Source: Lachnospiraceae bacterium
GTDB lineage: Bacteria; Bacillota; Clostridia; Lachnospirales; Lachnospiraceae
NCBI GenBank assembly: GCA_017440375.1
Contig: JAFSHK010000025.1
Location: forward strand, 1 to 48,234
Direction of reading: 5' to 3'
DNA length: 48,234 nt
A program made the position numbers and the translations under genes. Below, piece by piece: positions 44,490-48,234 of this stretch (position 1 is its first letter; each line of letters begins with the position of its first letter). The notes beneath the pieces were generated by a model. The model did no database searches. It was not told the DNA's origin and worked only from the letters and a program-made list of their open reading frames with translations.

Positions 44490-45218
44490 TTAGGCATTCT
44501 GCCATTTACTCTTATTTGCTTTACGAATGGATCTAACAACAAATCCATCGGTAGAACCGGAACCTTCATATGCTGCAATTGCTGCTGAAATAACAGCTAC
44601 CAACTCTAAATCATCTGAAAGTTCTTCTTTCTCAACAATCTGTGCAACTACATTATCCACTTTTTCTTCTTTCACTTCAGCAGGTTTCTTCTTGAAAGAT
44701 TCCTGAAGCTTCGGAACCAAGCCAAATGCAGAAATAATTAAACTAATCAGGATCAAAACAACGAATACAGTTCCCATACCAAGCAAGGTATTTAAAGCTG
44801 CTTTCTGCATTTTTTCTCCTGTTGTATATGTTACATTCGTCGCAATGCTTGTATATGCCAATTCATCGTTCAACATAATTTCTACAACAGCATTATGTTT
44901 GGAACCGAGAACGTCGATATTGATAATAATTTCTTCATCTTTATATACTACACTGCCACTATTTGTACCCTGATAATCACCTATATCTTCCATTGCGTTT
45001 TTGTAATTGGTAAGACCGCCGTATACGACTTCATCGTCAGCATATTGCTCTTCTGCATTCTGGCTGACAATCTGCTGCATACTTGCAACAGTCTGCTCAC
45101 CATATGCAATAATCTGTTCTTCACTATACGGAGTCGATGTTGTTTCCTCAGAAGAACCACATGCGGTCAGTCCAATCATACAGGTGATCATACCTAATAC
45201 TGCGAATAGTTTTTTCAT
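44490..45218 (-). CDS. OadG-like subunit with lipoprotein N-domain
   Basis: About 242 residues. The N-terminus is a lipoprotein signal ending in lipobox LTAC (about 17-20), followed by an extracytoplasmic domain of about 110 residues that I do not recognise. A membrane segment (about 145-168, LGMGTVFVVLILISLIISAF) and a cytoplasmic tail with LELVAVISAAIAAYEG and GFVVRSIRKANKSKWQ match OadG. OadG assembles the Na+ decarboxylase at the membrane. Typical OadG is under 100 residues, so the outer domain is extra. The ATG at 45216-45218 begins the usual MKKLF signal; an ATG four codons earlier is possible. Confidence 0.85.
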   Translation of the reverse strand: MKKLFAVLGMITCMIGLTACGSSEETTSTPYSEEQIIAYGEQTVASMQQIVSQNAEEQYADDEVVYGGLTNYKNAMEDIGDYQGTNSGSVVYKDEEIIINIDVLGSKHNAVVEIMLNDELAYTSIATNVTYTTGEKMQKAALNTLLGMGTVFVVLILISLIISAFGLVPKLQESFKKKPAEVKEEKVDNVVAQIVEKEELSDDLELVAVISAAIAAYEGSGSTDGFVVRSIRKANKSKWQNA

Positions 45219-45235
45219 ATTAAGTATCATCCTTT

Positions 45236-46663
45236 CTAAACTGTACCGTGTTTTTTCTCCGGACGGCCTTCACTCTTTGTAGCTAACATTTCGAAAGCAC
45301 CGATAACATATTTTCTTGTGTCAACAGGCTCTACAATCTGATCTACATATCCTCTCTTAGCTGCACTAACTACGTTATTCTGAAGTGCCGCATATTCTTT
45401 TGCACATGCATCAATTGCATCTGCACCCTGTCCGTCACAGATAATCTTAGCTGCAAGGTTTGCATCCATAGCACCGATTTCTGCGTTTGGCCATGCAATT
45501 GTAATATCTGCACCAATTGCTTTAGAGTTCATAGCAACATATGCACTTCCGTAAGCTTTACCAATTACTACGTTTACTTTCGGAACAGTTGCATTAGCGA
45601 ATGCATATGTAAGTTTTGCAACGGCTTTAGCCATTTTCTTCTCAGCACATTTTGTAGCTGCAAATCCTTTTACATTTGTTAAGGATAATACAGGGATGTC
45701 AAAAGCATCGCAGAAATTGATAAAGTCAGCTGCTTTCTCAGCGCCTCTTGCCGATAACACTGCATCAAATTTCTCTGTTACTTCGCCTTCTTCATTGTAT
45801 ACTTCTGTACGGTTTGCAACCGCGCCAACAGTTGCACCGTTTAATCTGATAAATCCTGCAACCATATCTTTTGCATAATTCTGCTTCACTTCTACGAAAA
45901 TACCATTATCTGCAATCTGGGATAATGCGATAGATGTATCACCTACACAGTTAACAATTTCTGCACACGCTCTGTTCAAATCATCTGTACAATCATCTAA
46001 TGCTAAATCTGCATTGTTTGCAGGAAGAATAGATACTAACTGTCTAATCTGTGCAAGAATAGAAGCTTCATCAGCAACAACGTCTACGATACCAGCTTCT
46101 TCGCTCTGGAATGCTGCTGCAGATGTATTACATTTAGAAATTTCATTTCCGTCAATTGCATTTGGTGAATTAACAAATAATTTAGCCTTGTCTGCTTCCA
46201 TGAAAGTAAAATCTGTTAAAGTAGGAATCACAGCAAGTCCACCACCACAGGTTCCGAAAATAGCTGTAATCTGTGGAATCACACCGGAAGCCAATGTCTG
46301 TTTCATATAGATTTCACCAAATCCATTAAGAGCATCCGTTGCTTCCTGTAATCTAAGACCGGCAGAATCAATTAAACCGATAACAGGTGCGCCTGTTTTC
46401 ATTGCCAGGTCATAGAGGTTTGCAATTTTCTTTGCATGCATTTCACCAATTGTTCCGTTTAATACGGACGCATCTTGACTGTATACATACACAAGATTGC
46501 CATCAATCACTCCATAGCCGGTAATAACACCGTCAGAAGGAGTTTCTGTCTGTTTCAAATTGAAATCTGTTGCTCTTGCAGTAACAAGACCACCGATTTC
46601 AACGAAACTGTTGTCATCGAGCAAAGCATTAATTCTTTGACTCGCTTGAGAAGTAGTACTCAT
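45236..46663 (-). CDS. Biotin-dependent acyl-CoA-type carboxyltransferase (MmdA/PccB family)
   Basis: A carboxyltransferase of 475 residues of the MmdA/PccB/12S type with two crotonase folds. The CoA-site glycines are visible in AIFGTCGGGLAVIPTL (about 136-151) and in VVIGKAYGSAYVAMNSK (about 370-386); GVIDGNLVYVYSQDASVLNG is typical near the N-terminus. The expected substrate is methylmalonyl-CoA or propionyl-CoA, but short relatives exist with other CoA substrates. It is the first gene of a five-gene operon with OadG-like, biotin carrier, beta and alpha-type proteins. GGAGG precedes the ATG. Confidence 0.9.
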   Translation of the reverse strand: MSTTSQASQRINALLDDNSFVEIGGLVTARATDFNLKQTETPSDGVITGYGVIDGNLVYVYSQDASVLNGTIGEMHAKKIANLYDLAMKTGAPVIGLIDSAGLRLQEATDALNGFGEIYMKQTLASGVIPQITAIFGTCGGGLAVIPTLTDFTFMEADKAKLFVNSPNAIDGNEISKCNTSAAAFQSEEAGIVDVVADEASILAQIRQLVSILPANNADLALDDCTDDLNRACAEIVNCVGDTSIALSQIADNGIFVEVKQNYAKDMVAGFIRLNGATVGAVANRTEVYNEEGEVTEKFDAVLSARGAEKAADFINFCDAFDIPVLSLTNVKGFAATKCAEKKMAKAVAKLTYAFANATVPKVNVVIGKAYGSAYVAMNSKAIGADITIAWPNAEIGAMDANLAAKIICDGQGADAIDACAKEYAALQNNVVSAAKRGYVDQIVEPVDTRKYVIGAFEMLATKSEGRPEKKHGTV

Positions 46664-46763
46664 TTTTCAGCCCTCCATTTATAATAATAAATAATAAAAA
46701 CATTTTATTTCCGTGATTCGTACCATTACCAAACCACAGTCTGCGTGCATAGCACACGATTGT

Positions 46764-46772
46764 AGTATATCA
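46764..46772 (-). promoter_or_regulatory. Extended -10 promoter of the decarboxylase operon
   Basis: On the minus strand TGATATACT forms an extended -10 (TG-N-TATACT) with no good -35 at standard spacing. The leader would be about 95 bases. The rest of 46664-46853 shows only a small GTGC/GCAC hairpin. Confidence 0.5.
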
Positions 46773-46853
46773 TAGATTATTTAAAACGACTAGCCAAAAT
46801 TTAAAAAATATGTAAATTTAACACCTCATTAACCTTTACTTTTTCTTTATACA

Positions 46854-48134
46854 TTAATTTGGCAAATAAAGCTGTACAATATAATGCAAAATCCAAGAAA
46901 AGTCAATCTCTTCCACATCTTCTGCAGTCACAATTGTATATTCCTCTATCAGTTCTCCATTCAGATAATAGGACACCTGACCTACCTTCTCTCCTGCTGT
47001 TACCGGAGCTGTCAATTCTTTCGCTACACTGGTTTTCACTTCCACCACATCTTCTTCACTTAACAGATACAGTAAACTCTCTTCTGTCGGACTTTCCAGT
47101 GTAACAGATGTGTAGGCTTCCTCATATGGTGTGCCCAACACTCCTGCAATTCCATTGTGTACTAAAATATCTTCAAACTGCTTCTTCTCATAAATATCCC
47201 GATAATTATAATGCTCCATTCCATAGGCAGACAGCTTCTTCATGTCACTCCATTTGTAGGTCTTGTTATTTGGCCATCCACAAGCAAGTAATGCCACCGT
47301 AAATGTTCTGCCTTCACTTTCAATGGCTCCTACATAGCAATACCCCGCCTGATTTGTAAAACCGGTTTTCCCGGAAATCGCTTCGTTCATCATATTCAGA
47401 AAACTGTTATGGTTACTGCAATGAAAATTTCTGTTCCCACTTACATCGCAAAAGCTGTATTCCATCGTCTGCGTAATCTGCAGAAACTGTTCTTTTGCAG
47501 AAGATTCCGTTACACAATATGCCATAATCCTCGCTAAATCTGTCGCTGTTGTAGAATGTTTCTGTCCGGTATCGTTAATTACCGCATCCAATCCATTCGG
47601 CGTAATAAAATAGGTATCAAAGCAACCAATATCTCGCGCTTTCTGATTCATCATCACCGCAAAGGCTTCTACGCTTCCTCCCACTGCTTCTGCAATGGCT
47701 ACTGCCGAATCGTTGTGCGATTCTAACATCAACGAATAAAGCAAGTCACCCAGACGATATTTTTCCCCTTGCTTCATATATAGTTTAACCTTCGGCATAC
47801 TGGCAGCATAAGAAGAGACTTCCACTTCCTGATCCAGATTTCCATATTCCAGTGCCAGAATGCAAGTCATTATTTTGGTAGTACTTGCCATAGGAAGCAT
47901 CTCTTTTTCGTTTTTACCATACAAAACGCGCCCAGAATCCGCATCCATAAGCACTGCCGCCTGCGCGTATAGCTGAAGTGGTTCCTGTTCTTGCTGTCCA
48001 TCTTTAGTCTCTGACACTATTACAATAGAAGGAGAAAAGCAAAATCCACATAATAATTCCGCTGTCAAAATAATTCCCAATAAGAAGGCGACACATTTTA
48101 TCCCCCAACATTTGCCCATAAAAAAATTGCACAT
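46854..48134 (-). CDS. D-alanyl-D-alanine carboxypeptidase (DacF/penicillin-binding protein 5-like)
   Basis: A serine-type D,D-carboxypeptidase of up to 426 residues that trims stem peptides of peptidoglycan outside the membrane. A signal or anchor segment lies at about 12-38. The catalytic triad motifs are Ser84 in ASTTKIMT, SHN at 139-141 and KTG at 256-258. A C-terminal beta domain (about 310-400) and a terminal amphipathic or hydrophobic helix (FSWILHYIVQLYLPN) resemble PBP5-type membrane attachment. No clear ribosome-binding site lies before the ATG at 48132-48134 or the one at 48117-48119; the second would start beyond the hairpin at 48120-48172. Confidence 0.92.
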   Translation of the reverse strand: MCNFFMGKCWGIKCVAFLLGIILTAELLCGFCFSPSIVIVSETKDGQQEQEPLQLYAQAAVLMDADSGRVLYGKNEKEMLPMASTTKIMTCILALEYGNLDQEVEVSSYAASMPKVKLYMKQGEKYRLGDLLYSLMLESHNDSAVAIAEAVGGSVEAFAVMMNQKARDIGCFDTYFITPNGLDAVINDTGQKHSTTATDLARIMAYCVTESSAKEQFLQITQTMEYSFCDVSGNRNFHCSNHNSFLNMMNEAISGKTGFTNQAGYCYVGAIESEGRTFTVALLACGWPNNKTYKWSDMKKLSAYGMEHYNYRDIYEKKQFEDILVHNGIAGVLGTPYEEAYTSVTLESPTEESLLYLLSEEDVVEVKTSVAKELTAPVTAGEKVGQVSYYLNGELIEEYTIVTAEDVEEIDFSWILHYIVQLYLPN

Positions 48135-48172
48135 ATATTAACCCATTTTTTTCTTCGTTAATATATATGCAA
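48120..48172 (-). terminator. AT-rich hairpin with U-tract at the start of the D,D-carboxypeptidase gene
   Basis: Arms 48127-48142 (TTGCACATATATTAAC) and 48157-48172 (GTTAATATATATGCAA) pair over 16 positions with one mismatch (a G-U pair in minus-strand RNA), loop 14 bases. On the minus strand seven U residues follow the stem. It could terminate an upstream gene outside the window or act as an attenuator; it also covers the first possible ATG. Confidence 0.5.
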
Positions 48173-48234
48173 TCTTATCATTCATATGACCTTGTTCCGT
48201 CAACTGTCTTCACATTCCGTCCCTAACCGTAAGC

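Noticed and set aside
48200..48234. Possible 3' end of an upstream minus-strand gene
   Set aside because: One frame gives ten codons then TGA, but ten residues at a window edge cannot be identified, so no gene is called.
1..48234. CRISPR array, tRNA or rRNA genes, transposase or integrase
   Set aside because: No regular repeat-spacer pattern, no cloverleaf, no rRNA-like stretch and no recombinase motif was found on reading both strands.

Overview
The window reads as ordinary chromosome of a low-GC anaerobic Firmicute, most likely a Lachnospiraceae-type Clostridium relative. Supporting signs are an Rnf complex in the order C-D-G-E-A-B, a sodium-pump decarboxylase cluster built from separate subunits, a T-box ahead of pheST, SpoIID, SleB and DacF-like wall proteins, an ATP-type PEP carboxykinase, and the cluster flavoprotein-cmk-ispH-rpsA. 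I see no prophage, transposase, integrase, CRISPR array, rRNA or tRNA gene. The family-level assignment is inference.

Layout. 1-6.3 kb: pheS-pheT, an M18 aminopeptidase and a queA cut by the window edge, all on the minus strand behind a T-box leader; about 180 bases of tandem hairpins separate the T-box terminator from pheS. 6.3-9.4 kb: a SpoIID-like protein overlapping a YihY-family membrane protein. 9.5-9.8 kb: a 6S RNA with its own promoter and terminator. 9.8-15.1 kb: response regulator, histidine kinase, then an ABC ATPase and FtsX-type permease behind a promoter carrying 11-bp direct repeats. 15.1-21.2 kb: pckA, deoC with an M24 peptidase, and citrate synthase (plus strand). 21.2-26.5 kb: thrC with a CheY-like protein and a small membrane protein, a SleB-type hydrolase behind another hairpin array, a two-AP2-domain protein and a GH25-like protein. 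26.5-32.8 kb: apbE convergent with rnfCDGEAB. 32.9-34.9 kb: an orphan DUF5131 (Gp37/Gp68) gene and a YprB-like exonuclease. 34.9-41.3 kb: a probable operon tetR, rpiR, flavoprotein, cmk, ispH, rpsA, cheR. 41.4-46.7 kb: the decarboxylase/carboxyltransferase operon. 46.8-48.1 kb: a D,D-carboxypeptidase.

How the genes fit. Carbon and energy genes dominate. PEP carboxykinase interconverts PEP and oxaloacetate, citrate synthase uses oxaloacetate, and the decarboxylase cluster can link carboxyl transfer from oxaloacetate and possibly an acyl-CoA to Na+ export. Rnf couples ferredoxin:NAD+ electron transfer to ion pumping, and ApbE next door is the enzyme family that attaches FMN to RnfG and RnfD.

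Items most worth a second look are the pheS leader hairpin array, the AP2-protein with a degenerate HNH-like core, the carboxyltransferase cluster with two carboxyltransferases and a single biotin carrier, the cysteine-rich RnfE tail, the GH25 protein lacking a catalytic Asp, and the hairpin plus U-tract at the start of the D,D-carboxypeptidase gene. Nothing here is clearly a wholly new system; most novelty is in leaders, domain variants and gene pairings.
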